Assembly (NCBI GenBank): GCA_040398805.1
Contig: JBBATK010000013.1
Location: 1-51,824, forward strand
DNA from: JBBATK01 sp040398805
Lineage (GTDB): Bacteria > Bacteroidota > Ignavibacteria > Kapaibacteriales > NICIL-2
Length of the DNA: 51,824 nucleotides
Reading direction: 5' to 3'
Shown here: positions 32,234 to 40,707 of the stretch, piece by piece
Position numbering within the stretch: position 1 is the first letter of the stretch
Layout of the letters: the number at the start of each line of letters is the position of its first letter
Translations under genes and position numbers: made by a program
The notes under the pieces: generated by a model
What the model was told of the DNA's origin: nothing
The model's input: the letters and a program-made list of their open reading frames with translations, nothing else
Databases searched by the model: none

Positions 32234-34144
32234 ATGAAAAAATCAACTGCGACCAAAGCAGTGGGGACGTTGTACGTTGTGGCAACGCCGATCGGAAACT
32301 ATGATGACATCACGCTCCGCGGCTTGCAAGCCTTGAAGGAATGCGACGTCATCGTGTGCGAAGAAGAGCAAGAGGCCCGGCGCCTTCTTCATCACTACGA
32401 AATCGAGAAAGACATCATCGAGCTGAACGAGCACAACGACGCCGAAGCGAGCGTCGAGTGCATGAAGCTTCTCACCAAAGGCAAGACGCTGGCGCTGATC
32501 AGCGACGCGGGCACGCCGCTTCTGGCCGATCCCGGAGACATCCTTGTGAAGGCCGCCGTTGCGTACAAGGTGGATGTGCGGGTGCTTCCCGGCGCGTCGA
32601 GTGTTCTTGCGGCGTTGGTCCGCAGCACGCACAGCGCCAAGCAGTTCGTGTACGCCGGCTTCCTCAGTCGGAAGAACGAAGAGCGCGATGCGGAGATCCT
32701 GAGACTTGCTCGGGAGCCGCGGACCATCGTCCTGATGGACACGCCGTATCGTTTGAAGACCGTGCTCAGCGCCCTTGCCAGCGTCATGCCCTCACGTCCT
32801 GCGTATATCGGCTGTAACCTGACGATGTCGAACGAGACGCATCACTATGGTACTCTGGAAGAACTCCACGCGTACTTCGAGGAGAACAAGTTCCGCGGGG
32901 AATTCGTCATCGTCATCGAAGGCAATCCCGATGCCGTCGCCGATGAACCGGTCACGATGCATGCGCCGTCTGCTGCCGCTTCTGCCGAAGCGCCTGCGCG
33001 TCGCGGACGTGGTCGTGCGCCGGTCGCCGAGCACAGCGACGTACCTGCGAGCGGGTATGCCGACGAGTACGCCGATGAATATGCCGATGAGTATGCGCAC
33101 GATGATCGTGGAAGGCATGCGGAGGGAGGAATCGAGGACGACGATGCAGGGGCTGACGGTTATGCGCCCGTCGGTGACGGACCGGAGAGCGGTGCCGATC
33201 GTGGTGGCATGCGGGACGAAGGACACCGGCATGACCAAGGACGTCGCAGAGGTCGTGGCGGTCGCAATGACCGTCGCTTCAACGACCGACGTCGCTTCGA
33301 CGACCGTCGTCACGGCGGTGACCGTGCCGAAGGGGCAGCCTTCGATGCCGATCAACCGCGTGCAGCCGGTGGCGGATATCGCGATAGCGATGCACAACCC
33401 CGATTCAACGACGGCAATACGCAACCGCGTTTCCAGGATGGCAACCGACAACCTCGGTTCAACGATGGCAATGCACCGCCGCGCAATGCGGACGGCAACG
33501 TGCAGCCCCGATACAACGAGGGGAACGCGCCGGCGAGATATGCCGATGGTAATGTGCGATTCGATGATCAGGCTGCTCCACGTCAGGCGGAAGGACCCGG
33601 CTTCGATGATCCGCGTCAACCCAGACCGCGTCGCGAAGGCGCGGATGGTAATAGGGACGGCGGACGTGACGGTGGGCGTGACGGCGGGCGCAGAGGCGGA
33701 CGTCGCGGCGGCTTCCGTCAGCAAGGCGGTGGCGGTAATCGTCCGCAGCGCGGCGGCGGCTATCGTGACGGTGGTGACGATCGCGGTCCGTACCGCGACG
33801 AGCAACCGATGCATAACGGCAACGAACGCTACAACGCGGTATCGAGCTCGGGTGTAGAATTCTACGACGAGAGCTACGATGAACGCGAGAACTTCGGAAA
33901 CCGCGAAGGCGCGAATTACTCCGTCTTCGATGCCACAGCCCGGCAGAACTTCCGTCCGCCCGGAGGCGGTGGACGTGGCGGACGTGGTGGTCGCGGCGGA
34001 CGTGGTGGTCGCGGCGGTAACGGTGGTGGTAACGGTGGTGGTAACGGTGGTGGTGGTGGACGCGGTGGATTCAATCGAGGCAACGGCAACCCGGGGAATT
34101 CCTCGGGTGGCAATTCCGGCGGACCACGGCGCGGTCGTTGGTAG
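32234..34144 (+). CDS. rsmI: RsmI-family methyltransferase fused to a long RGG-rich disordered tail
   Basis: Residues 10-232 form a tetrapyrrole-methylase-fold domain of the RsmI family (ribose 2'-O-methylation of 16S rRNA C1402). It contains YVVATPIGNYDDITLR, SDAGTPLLADPG (90-101) and LPGASSVLAAL (118-128). The usual EDTR motif reads EEEQ (43-46) and ESPHR reads DTPYR (169-173), so the exact target may differ. Residues about 235-636 are low complexity: ADEYADEYADEYA (276-288); six 9-residue repeats of type QPRFNDGN-x (388-441); RDGGRDGGR; and a terminal RGG block (580-616) with GGGN repeats. Arg/Gly-rich tails of this kind bind RNA and can drive condensation in other proteins. The gene ends before a perfect terminator. 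The tail is in frame and uninterrupted, arguing against decay. Confidence 0.85.
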   Translation: MKKSTATKAVGTLYVVATPIGNYDDITLRGLQALKECDVIVCEEEQEARRLLHHYEIEKDIIELNEHNDAEASVECMKLLTKGKTLALISDAGTPLLADPGDILVKAAVAYKVDVRVLPGASSVLAALVRSTHSAKQFVYAGFLSRKNEERDAEILRLAREPRTIVLMDTPYRLKTVLSALASVMPSRPAYIGCNLTMSNETHHYGTLEELHAYFEENKFRGEFVIVIEGNPDAVADEPVTMHAPSAAASAEAPARRGRGRAPVAEHSDVPASGYADEYADEYADEYAHDDRGRHAEGGIEDDDAGADGYAPVGDGPESGADRGGMRDEGHRHDQGRRRGRGGRNDRRFNDRRRFDDRRHGGDRAEGAAFDADQPRAAGGGYRDSDAQPRFNDGNTQPRFQDGNRQPRFNDGNAPPRNADGNVQPRYNEGNAPARYADGNVRFDDQAAPRQAEGPGFDDPRQPRPRREGADGNRDGGRDGGRDGGRRGGRRGGFRQQGGGGNRPQRGGGYRDGGDDRGPYRDEQPMHNGNERYNAVSSSGVEFYDESYDERENFGNREGANYSVFDATARQNFRPPGGGGRGGRGGRGGRGGRGGNGGGNGGGNGGGGGRGGFNRGNGNPGNSSGGNSGGPRRGRW

Positions 34145-34184
34145 GAGGCATCACGCCCCGCCATAGCACCACTATGACATGACA

Positions 34185-34224
34185 CGAAGAGCCGATATCC
34201 AGCGATATCGGCTCTTCGTTTTTT
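34185..34224 (+). terminator. Rho-independent terminator after the rsmI-RGG gene
   Basis: A perfect 15-base-pair stem (CGAAGAGCCGATATC at 34185-34199 with 34204-34218) and a CAGC loop are followed by six T (34219-34224). It is oriented for the rsmI-RGG transcript; the opposite strand has no T-run. Confidence 0.95.
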
Positions 34225-34290
34225 GCTTAAGGGAAAGGGAAGGACGACGGGAATGGTTGCGACAACCGGAAACGCAGGAACAGCCGTTTG

Positions 34291-34671
34291 CTAGGAAACC
34301 AAGCCGCCTGTACGGAAGGACTCATAGGCGCGAATCTCGTCCACAAGCGCGTGCACGACGGCGGAGATGACACCCGCATCATCCAGATAGCCGATCACGG
34401 GAAGGAAGTCGGGAACGGCGTCGATAGGAACGATGAAATACACCAGCGCGCCCACGATGATGGCCTTCGACCGAAGGGTCATACGGAAGCGACGGTCGCG
34501 TATCATGGTGAACAGCAAGCGGACGTTCTTCAGAAGGAGCTTCACCGCGTGCGATTGACGGCGGTGTTCCATGTCGTCGAGTTTGGACGGCAATGCGGCA
34601 TTGATCGTGGCCTCGTCACGCTCGATGTCGTCGGAGACGGGTAATGACGGCGATGGTGATTCCGTGCTCAT
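34291..34671 (-). CDS. YkvA-family (DUF1232) small membrane protein
   Basis: The 126-residue protein carries the YkvA/DUF1232 signature: a hydrophobic stretch YFIVPIDAVPDFLPVIGYLDD (key part IVPIDAVPDFLP, residues about 79-90) followed by a helix. The N-terminal 40 residues are polar. The family is widespread, and its role is unknown. It converges on the rsmI-RGG gene; the terminator between them serves the plus strand. The DUF3098 gene lies 84 bases upstream on the same strand. Confidence 0.88.
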   Translation of the reverse strand: MSTESPSPSLPVSDDIERDEATINAALPSKLDDMEHRRQSHAVKLLLKNVRLLFTMIRDRRFRMTLRSKAIIVGALVYFIVPIDAVPDFLPVIGYLDDAGVISAVVHALVDEIRAYESFRTGGLVS

Positions 34672-34755
34672 GGTGTCCTCCTCTCACTTCCTGCGGTACA
34701 AGCTCCGTGTCATGGCCGCGCGCTGCGGACATCACGACGAATCCGGGCCTTGCGA

Positions 34756-35034
34756 CTACTCGCCGGCGGCTTTGTCTTTGAACATGCGAAGGATGGCGTA
34801 GGGAATGATGACGCAGTAGCCAAGGACCAGGACCACAGGTGCTACCGATACAGCCAGCGGATTGTTCCACGCTTGCTGATGGGACGCTTCATCGCTGATG
34901 CCCGTGGACATCAACAGATACCCGATGATGATGACGACGATACCGAGTCCGAAGATCATGAAGTTCTTCCGAGAATACGGGAATTCCCAAACGACCTTCT
35001 TCGCCGAAGCGGATGTTCTGCTTTGCTTTGCCAT
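34756..35034 (-). CDS. DUF3098 two-helix membrane protein
   Basis: The 92-residue protein has a basic N-terminus, the DUF3098-type motif WEFPYSRKNFMIFGLG (residues about 16-31), and two transmembrane helices: FGLGIVVIIIGYLLMSTG, then after a polar loop VAPVVLVLGYCVIIPYAIL. DUF3098 is largely confined to Bacteroidota, where it usually sits between ftsX and uppP. Neither is present here. The ATG at 35034 was chosen because it is followed by the conserved sequence; the longer frame to 35175 is Arg/His-rich and unlikely. Confidence 0.85.
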   Translation of the reverse strand: MAKQSRTSASAKKVVWEFPYSRKNFMIFGLGIVVIIIGYLLMSTGISDEASHQQAWNNPLAVSVAPVVLVLGYCVIIPYAILRMFKDKAAGE

Positions 35035-35370
35035 AACGATAGGATGATTCTTCGTGAAACGGTTATTGCGGCGACGATGGAGACGGAACGCCGTGCCTTG
35101 ATGCGTCGATGCGGCGTCCGCGAACGTCGTCATCTGCCGACGCGCGAAGTTACGCAGGAAGCACCGCACCTCCACGTCGTCGGACGATTTTTCCTACTCT
35201 CCACACGGTGCGGAAACGTCCGCTCTTCGTGGACAATTTTTGCCCCCTGTCGCACCACGCCTACCGTATCTTGCGTCGCCCTTGGCGCGCGTCCGTCGCG
35301 CCTGCGCCGTGTGCGGTACGCCTTCGTTGCGACCCATATGGTGATGGCGGTTTTTTCCTCTGTCCACGCT
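35035..35370. other. 336-bp divergent intergenic region
   Basis: This spacer separates the DUF3098 gene from the oligopeptide-binding lipoprotein gene. TATCTTGC at 35267-35274 resembles the -7 box (one mismatch) and would give a leader of about 90 bases for the plus-strand gene. No small gene, repeat or RNA was recognised. Confidence 0.5.
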
Positions 35371-37137
35371 ATGCGTATGAACCTCCGACAGCTGTCATTC
35401 CTGCTTCTTGCTGCCCTCAGCATCGTCTCCTGCAACCGCATCCGCCACACGCGGGAAGAGTTCCTCAACCCCGGTGAGCCCGTGACCGGCGATGTCGTGT
35501 TCACGCACCTCTTGTCCGATCCCTCCGGACTGCATCCCTACACCACGAACGACAACAGTGCGAAGACCATCTATACGTTGATCTTCGATGGCATGCTGGA
35601 ACAGAATCCGACGACGACGGAGTTCGAACCGAACCTTGTCGATTCGTTGCCGCATATCTCCGTCGATCATCTCACGTACACCTGGCATCTGCGGAAGAAT
35701 GTCTTCTTCAGCGACGGACATCCGTTGACCTCTGCCGACGTGCTCTTCAGTTTCAAAGCGATCAAGAATCCCTTGGTGCTCGACGCCTCGGCGCTGCGCG
35801 TGTATTTCGACGACGTGGTGGATGTGCGCGCACCGGACTCGCTCACGGTCGTCATCACCATGAAGAAACCGTATTTCATGGCCGACATACAGCTGGGCGA
35901 TCTTCGCATCATTCCCAAGCATGTCATGGATCCCAAGGGGCTCACCGACCGGTACACGATCCGCGAGACCAACGACACGAACCTTGTCACGAAGAATCCC
36001 GCCATCCAGGAGTTCGCCGATTGGTTCGGCAGCGCAGAGATGAAGCGCGACCCGAAGCTGCTCATCGGCTCCGGACCGTACACGCTCGCCTCGTGGAGCA
36101 CGGGCGAACAGGTGGTCCTCAAGAAATCCCTCCGTCCATGGAATTCACCCTCGCCCTGGCACAAAGGCTATGTGGATGCCATCGTCGGTGTGATCATCAA
36201 CGACCGGACCGCAGCCATGAGTGCCATGAAGACGGAGGATATCGACTTCTTCGAGTCTGTGCCTCCTCCCATGTTCGATGAACAGCTCGACACCGCGAAG
36301 ATCCCGTACATCACCAAGGCGCCGTACGAACAGAGCGTCTATAGCTACGTGGGATGGAACACGCGTAAGCCCCAATTCGCCGACAAGCGCGTCCGGCAGG
36401 CACTGTGTCACCTGTTCAACAGGGAGTATCTCATGAAGACCGTGATGCGCGGGTACGCCGTGACGATCGACGGACCCGTCTACAAGAACCGTCCCGAGTA
36501 CGATAGTTCCATGGTGCCGTATGCCTACGATCCCGAGAAGGCCAAGCAGCTCTTGGCATCGGCGGGGTGGAGCGATACCGACGGAGACGGTGTGCTCGAC
36601 AAGACGGTCGATGGACGCAAGGTGCGCATGGAATTCTCCATCAACGTGAACGCAGGTAATGAGACGAGGGAGAACATCGCCATCCTGTTTTCCAACGAAG
36701 CCAAACGCGTGGGCATCAACTGTCACGTGGCGCGCATCGAATGGTCGGTGTTCCTGAAGCAGAACGCCACGCACGCGTTCGATGCCTACATCGGTTCGTG
36801 GGTCAACGACAACATCCCCTCGGACCCGCTCCAGCTCTGGCATTCCAGTCAGGCGGAGAACGAGGGATCCAACTACGTGGGCTTCCGGAACACGCGGGCC
36901 GATGAGTTGTTGGAACTCAATCGCGTGGAGTTCGATCCGGCGCGGCGCACGCAGCTCATGCGGGAATTCCAACGGATCGTCCACGACGAAGCGCCCTACA
37001 CCTTCCTGTGGTCGCCACAATTATTGGCCCTCGTCAATCGTCGACTTGCCAATGTGCAGTTCAAGCCGGTCCGGCCGGGCTTCATCGTCACCGAATGGTT
37101 CGTGCCGCGCCGTCTCCAGTCGCACATCGCCCAATAG
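35371..37137 (+). CDS. Family 5 (OppA/DppA-type) solute-binding lipoprotein
   Basis: The 588-residue protein has a lipoprotein signal ending LSIVSC (Cys21) and the SBP_bac_5 fold. Recognisable family features are LSDPSGLHPYTTND near the start, YTWHLRKNVFFSDGHPLTSADVLFSF (the family's WTFxLRxGVxFxDGxPxTAxDVxxS pattern, seen here in parts), then GSGPYTL and VRQALCHLFNREYL. It would bind peptides or other oligomers for an ABC importer, but no permease or ATPase genes are adjacent. The start at 35371 (a second ATG is at 35377) puts the signal peptide at the N-terminus. The long open frame upstream is not coding. Confidence 0.9.
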   Translation: MRMNLRQLSFLLLAALSIVSCNRIRHTREEFLNPGEPVTGDVVFTHLLSDPSGLHPYTTNDNSAKTIYTLIFDGMLEQNPTTTEFEPNLVDSLPHISVDHLTYTWHLRKNVFFSDGHPLTSADVLFSFKAIKNPLVLDASALRVYFDDVVDVRAPDSLTVVITMKKPYFMADIQLGDLRIIPKHVMDPKGLTDRYTIRETNDTNLVTKNPAIQEFADWFGSAEMKRDPKLLIGSGPYTLASWSTGEQVVLKKSLRPWNSPSPWHKGYVDAIVGVIINDRTAAMSAMKTEDIDFFESVPPPMFDEQLDTAKIPYITKAPYEQSVYSYVGWNTRKPQFADKRVRQALCHLFNREYLMKTVMRGYAVTIDGPVYKNRPEYDSSMVPYAYDPEKAKQLLASAGWSDTDGDGVLDKTVDGRKVRMEFSINVNAGNETRENIAILFSNEAKRVGINCHVARIEWSVFLKQNATHAFDAYIGSWVNDNIPSDPLQLWHSSQAENEGSNYVGFRNTRADELLELNRVEFDPARRTQLMREFQRIVHDEAPYTFLWSPQLLALVNRRLANVQFKPVRPGFIVTEWFVPRRLQSHIAQ

Positions 37138-37278
37138 TCCGACCGTGCCCGCAAGAGCGGCAACGGTCGGCATCTTACGCCGTCGTTCCGTTGACGGGTC
37201 TTTTCGCCCGAGGGTTTTCCCACGAAGGAACTCGTCAGAGGTCGTTCGCCGGAAGGTTATTCGCAGGAAGGTTTTCGC

Positions 37279-37932
37279 ATGAAACGTCACGAGCTCCGTC
37301 AAATGATCCTGGAAGGTGAAGGACTCCGCGTGGAATTCAAGCGGAAGTTCAGTTCCCATGTGAAGTTCGCCAAGGAGATCTCCGCCTTCGCCAACACCAA
37401 AGGGGGTGTGATGCTTGTGGGCGTGGACGACAACGGACGTATCGTGGGCGTGGACAGCGAGAAGGAACAGATCGACCTTGCCATCTCGGCTGCGGAGTTC
37501 TATCTGGAGCCGCCCGTGCACTGCCGGGTGGAATGCATCGAGGTGGATTGGAAGGAAGTGGTGGTGATCCACGTGGACGAAAGCGAGACGAAGCCGCATA
37601 TGCTGAAAGTGGATCCGGACCAACCGTCGGACCGGGACCGCCGGGCCTATATCCGCAACGCCGACCAGTCCGTGCTGGCAAGCAAGGAGATGATGCGCCT
37701 GATGTCCGGACGTAACCCGCACACGGGAGCGATGACCTTGCACATCGGCGATCGGGAACGCCGCCTCTTCGCCTTCCTCGAGGAACACCGCCGCATCACC
37801 GTGAAGGAGTTCGCAGACCTTGTGAACATCTCCCTTCGCCGCTCGTCGCAGATACTCGTGCGCCTGGTCCGCGCCGAGGTGCTGAACATCTGCACCGACA
37901 AGACCTCGGAGTTTTTCACCCTTGCCGAATAG
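37279..37932 (+). CDS. AlbA_2 (Schlafen-type) domain protein with C-terminal winged helix
   Basis: The 217-residue protein begins with an AlbA_2 domain (residues about 13-130). It shows the family pattern E-G-x-x-x-E-F-K (EGLRVEFKRKF), then SAFANTKGGVMLVGVDDNGRIVGV. This domain binds nucleic acid and occurs in Schlafen nucleases and in bacterial transcription factors. The C-terminal third (RRLFAFLEEHRRITVKEFADLVN) looks like a winged helix. RecQ starts one base after its stop codon, so the two are translationally linked and may act together in DNA metabolism. Short direct repeats (GGAAGGTT) lie just upstream. Confidence 0.85.
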   Translation: MKRHELRQMILEGEGLRVEFKRKFSSHVKFAKEISAFANTKGGVMLVGVDDNGRIVGVDSEKEQIDLAISAAEFYLEPPVHCRVECIEVDWKEVVVIHVDESETKPHMLKVDPDQPSDRDRRAYIRNADQSVLASKEMMRLMSGRNPHTGAMTLHIGDRERRLFAFLEEHRRITVKEFADLVNISLRRSSQILVRLVRAEVLNICTDKTSEFFTLAE

Positions 37933-37933
37933 C

Positions 37934-40597
37934 ATGAAGCAATCCGCCGCAGACAGGTCTGCGCGTGCCGAAGAACTGCTTCGCACGCACTTCGGCTACC
38001 CCGCGTTCCGGCCGGGTCAGGCGGAGATCATCCATTCGCTCGTGAGTGGACGTGATACTCTTGCGGTCATGCCCACGGGCGGCGGTAAGTCCGTGTGCTA
38101 TCAGATACCCGCGCTCCTCCATGAGGGCATCGCGCTCGTCATCTCGCCGCTCATCGCGCTCATGAAGGACCAAGTGGATGCGCTGAAACGTGCGCGCATC
38201 CCCGCAACGGAGATCAACTCGTCGTTGCCCGTGCGCGAGCTGCAGCAACGGATGACGAATGCGAAGTTCGGTGCGTACAAACTGCTGTATGTAGCGCCCG
38301 AGCGATTGGAGAGTCCGCAGTTCCTCGAGCAGCTGCGCGAACTCCATATCAGCTTCCTTGCCGTCGATGAAGCCCATTGCATCAGCGAGTGGGGACATGA
38401 CTTCCGGCCGTCGTATAGGAACATTCCCGAGGCCCTGACGTCGCTCACGCGCGTTCCCGTCATCGCCCTCACGGCGACGGCCACGCCCGAAGTGCGCGAG
38501 GATATCGTCCGCACGCTCGGTATGCGCGATGTGGCCACCTTCGTCAAGGGCTTCGACCGACCGAACCTGAGCTACGACACGGAACTCTGCGAGAATAAGA
38601 TCGCGCGCGTCGGCGATCTGGTATTGCGGACACCGAGCGGCTCCGTCATCATCTATGCCGGCTCCCGCAGGAAAGTGGAAGAGACCTCCGAAGCGCTGCA
38701 ACGCATGGGGCATGCGGCGGGTGCCTATCACGCGGGTATGCCCGATGCGCAACGTCAGGAGAACCAGGAACGGTTCCTTGCCGGCGACCTTCGTGTGCTG
38801 ACCGCCACCTCGGCCTTCGGCATGGGGGTGGACAAGCCGGATGTGCGTCGGGTGATCCACACGGAACTCACGCTCACACTCGAGGCGTATTACCAGGAGG
38901 CGGGCAGGGCGGGACGGGACGGGAAGGAATCCGTCTGTACAGCCTTGTATCACCCGCGCGACCGGGACCTGCAAGAGTTCTTCCTGCGGAACATGTATCC
39001 CGAAGCGGAAGAGATTCGCGCGGTCGCGGGATTCCTGTACGATACCGCAGGAGTGGCCGCCGGCGAAAAGGCCATGGCTCCTGTGTATGTGGACGAAGTG
39101 ACGATGGGCAATCGTCTTCGTCTGTCCGCCGCTCTGGTCGGCGGCGTCCTGAACCTTCTGGAACGGTCGCAGATCGTGCGTCGCGGACCGCGGAACGCGC
39201 AGGCGCGGTTGCATCTGACGGCGGACCCCGAGCGCATCCGCGAGTACTTCCGGCAGACCACGGACGAGCGCCGTGCCGTGCTCGAGATGCTCCTGCGCGG
39301 TGTCGGACCCGAGGCGCTGCGGTCGTCCGTGTATCTGGACCTTCAGTCCCTGACCCGCAAACACGACCTTCCCTACGACCAATGCATCGAGGCCTTGCGT
39401 GCCTTCGAATTCGCGCGCATCCTCCGCTTCGAACCGGCCGCAGGTTCCGGCGGCATCGTCCTGCTGGAGCCGCGTGCGGTGCGGGACCGTATGGACTACG
39501 ATCGCGACGGGCTCGAGCTTCGGCGACGTCGCGCCATGGAAAAGCTGGACGACGTGGTGCACTACATGGAGACCACCGATTGCAAACGCAATGTGCTCCT
39601 TCGGTATTTCGATGATGTCGTCGACGATGTCTGCGGTCGCTGCTCATCCTGCGTGGCGGGTCCGGTACCCGAAGCACGGTCCACCGCGGAGCAGGAGGAG
39701 ACGGAACTCATTATCCTGCAGACAGTGGCGGAACTCGGCGAGCGCTTCGGCCGCACCACCATCGCTGCCGTCTGCGTCGGCGACGAAACCTCCACCGTGC
39801 GCCGCTTCGTCCTTTCCCGAAGCCGCTTCTACGCTCGCTTGCAGGGTCGCTCCGTGGCGTCCGTCGTCGAAGCCGTGGACGGTCTCATTCGCGCACGCCT
39901 GCTCACGAACGGCACGGGGGAACGTCCCACCGTCGCTCTCACCAAACGCGGCCGCGAGCGTTTGGGATCGCTCATGCCCGAACGCCTGCCGATGAACGTG
40001 CAAAGCGAGGAGGAAAGCGAACCGTCGGACCTGCAGACGCTCCTCGAGCGGTTGCAACGCGTGCGCGCCGATCTGGCATCGCGAAGCGGCGTGCCCGCGC
40101 GCACCATCCTTTCGGACGAGCAACTGCGCGCCTTCGCGTCGAACAAGCCGTCGTCTGTAGAGGAATGCGGACTCATCCGCGGCATCGGACGGATGTTCCT
40201 TGAGCGCTATGCGCGCGAGTTCCTGGCGGTGATCCGCGAACGCGACGAAGAGCACGCGGAATCGGATGCGGAGACATCCCTTTCGCAGGAACAACGTCGT
40301 GTGCTGACCTTCGTGCGTCAGGGCGCATCGGTGGACGAGATAGCGCGGCGTTCAGGCATGACCGTGGGAACGGTGGCCGCGACCGTGCAGGACATGATCA
40401 TGAGCGGGGTGTCGATGCCCCACGAAGGAATGGTGTCCCCGACGATACTCGCCCGGGTGCGCCACGAGCTTCAACGCAACCCTCGGGCCTTCCTTAAGGA
40501 ACTGCGTGCCGCCATCGGCGCCGAGGCCACGCCCGCGGAACTCCGCATCGCCGGTGCGTTCGTGCGCAGGGAGCAACAGCGCGCCCTTCGCTACTGA
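37934..40597 (+). CDS. recQ: ATP-dependent DNA helicase RecQ with extended C-terminus
   Basis: RecQ unwinds DNA 3'-5' in recombination repair. The 887-residue protein has Walker A MPTGGGKS (residues 46-53), DEAHCISEWGHDFR near 145, the arginine-finger motif QEAGRAGRDG near 322-331, and a zinc-binding Cys set (near 550, then CGRCSSC near 567-573). A winged-helix RQC region and an HRDC domain (near 703-772) follow. It is about 280 residues longer than E. coli RecQ; the extra C-terminus has a helix-turn-helix-like segment (VDEIARRSGMTVGTVAATV), as in HTH_40-type RecQ tails. The ATG at 37934 lies one base after the AlbA_2 stop; a TTG at 37922 is the alternative. It forms a two-gene unit with the AlbA_2 protein. 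Confidence 0.95.
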   Translation: MKQSAADRSARAEELLRTHFGYPAFRPGQAEIIHSLVSGRDTLAVMPTGGGKSVCYQIPALLHEGIALVISPLIALMKDQVDALKRARIPATEINSSLPVRELQQRMTNAKFGAYKLLYVAPERLESPQFLEQLRELHISFLAVDEAHCISEWGHDFRPSYRNIPEALTSLTRVPVIALTATATPEVREDIVRTLGMRDVATFVKGFDRPNLSYDTELCENKIARVGDLVLRTPSGSVIIYAGSRRKVEETSEALQRMGHAAGAYHAGMPDAQRQENQERFLAGDLRVLTATSAFGMGVDKPDVRRVIHTELTLTLEAYYQEAGRAGRDGKESVCTALYHPRDRDLQEFFLRNMYPEAEEIRAVAGFLYDTAGVAAGEKAMAPVYVDEVTMGNRLRLSAALVGGVLNLLERSQIVRRGPRNAQARLHLTADPERIREYFRQTTDERRAVLEMLLRGVGPEALRSSVYLDLQSLTRKHDLPYDQCIEALRAFEFARILRFEPAAGSGGIVLLEPRAVRDRMDYDRDGLELRRRRAMEKLDDVVHYMETTDCKRNVLLRYFDDVVDDVCGRCSSCVAGPVPEARSTAEQEETELIILQTVAELGERFGRTTIAAVCVGDETSTVRRFVLSRSRFYARLQGRSVASVVEAVDGLIRARLLTNGTGERPTVALTKRGRERLGSLMPERLPMNVQSEEESEPSDLQTLLERLQRVRADLASRSGVPARTILSDEQLRAFASNKPSSVEECGLIRGIGRMFLERYAREFLAVIRERDEEHAESDAETSLSQEQRRVLTFVRQGASVDEIARRSGMTVGTVAATVQDMIMSGVSMPHEGMVSPTILARVRHELQRNPRAFLKELRAAIGAEATPAELRIAGAFVRREQQRALRY

Positions 40598-40707
40598 GAA
40601 CCGTTTCGGGGACCATGCAGGAAACGGAGAGACCCTCGAGAAACCACGGCGGATCCCGCGACACCACATGCGGAGCATCGCGATTCACCGTGAACGGTCC
40701 GTATGCC

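Noticed and set aside
32792..33814. 340-codon minus-strand frame rich in Ile/Thr/Ala
   Set aside because: Antisense to the disordered tail; the bias is a mirror of the repeat codons and there are no domain motifs.
33960..34080. Repetitive GGT/GGC tract as a CRISPR or non-coding repeat array
   Set aside because: It is in frame with the rsmI-RGG gene and encodes RGG and GGGN repeats; there are no constant repeats with unique spacers.
37916..39562. 548-codon open frame on the minus strand
   Set aside because: Antisense to recQ and rich in Arg/His/Gly; a shadow frame.
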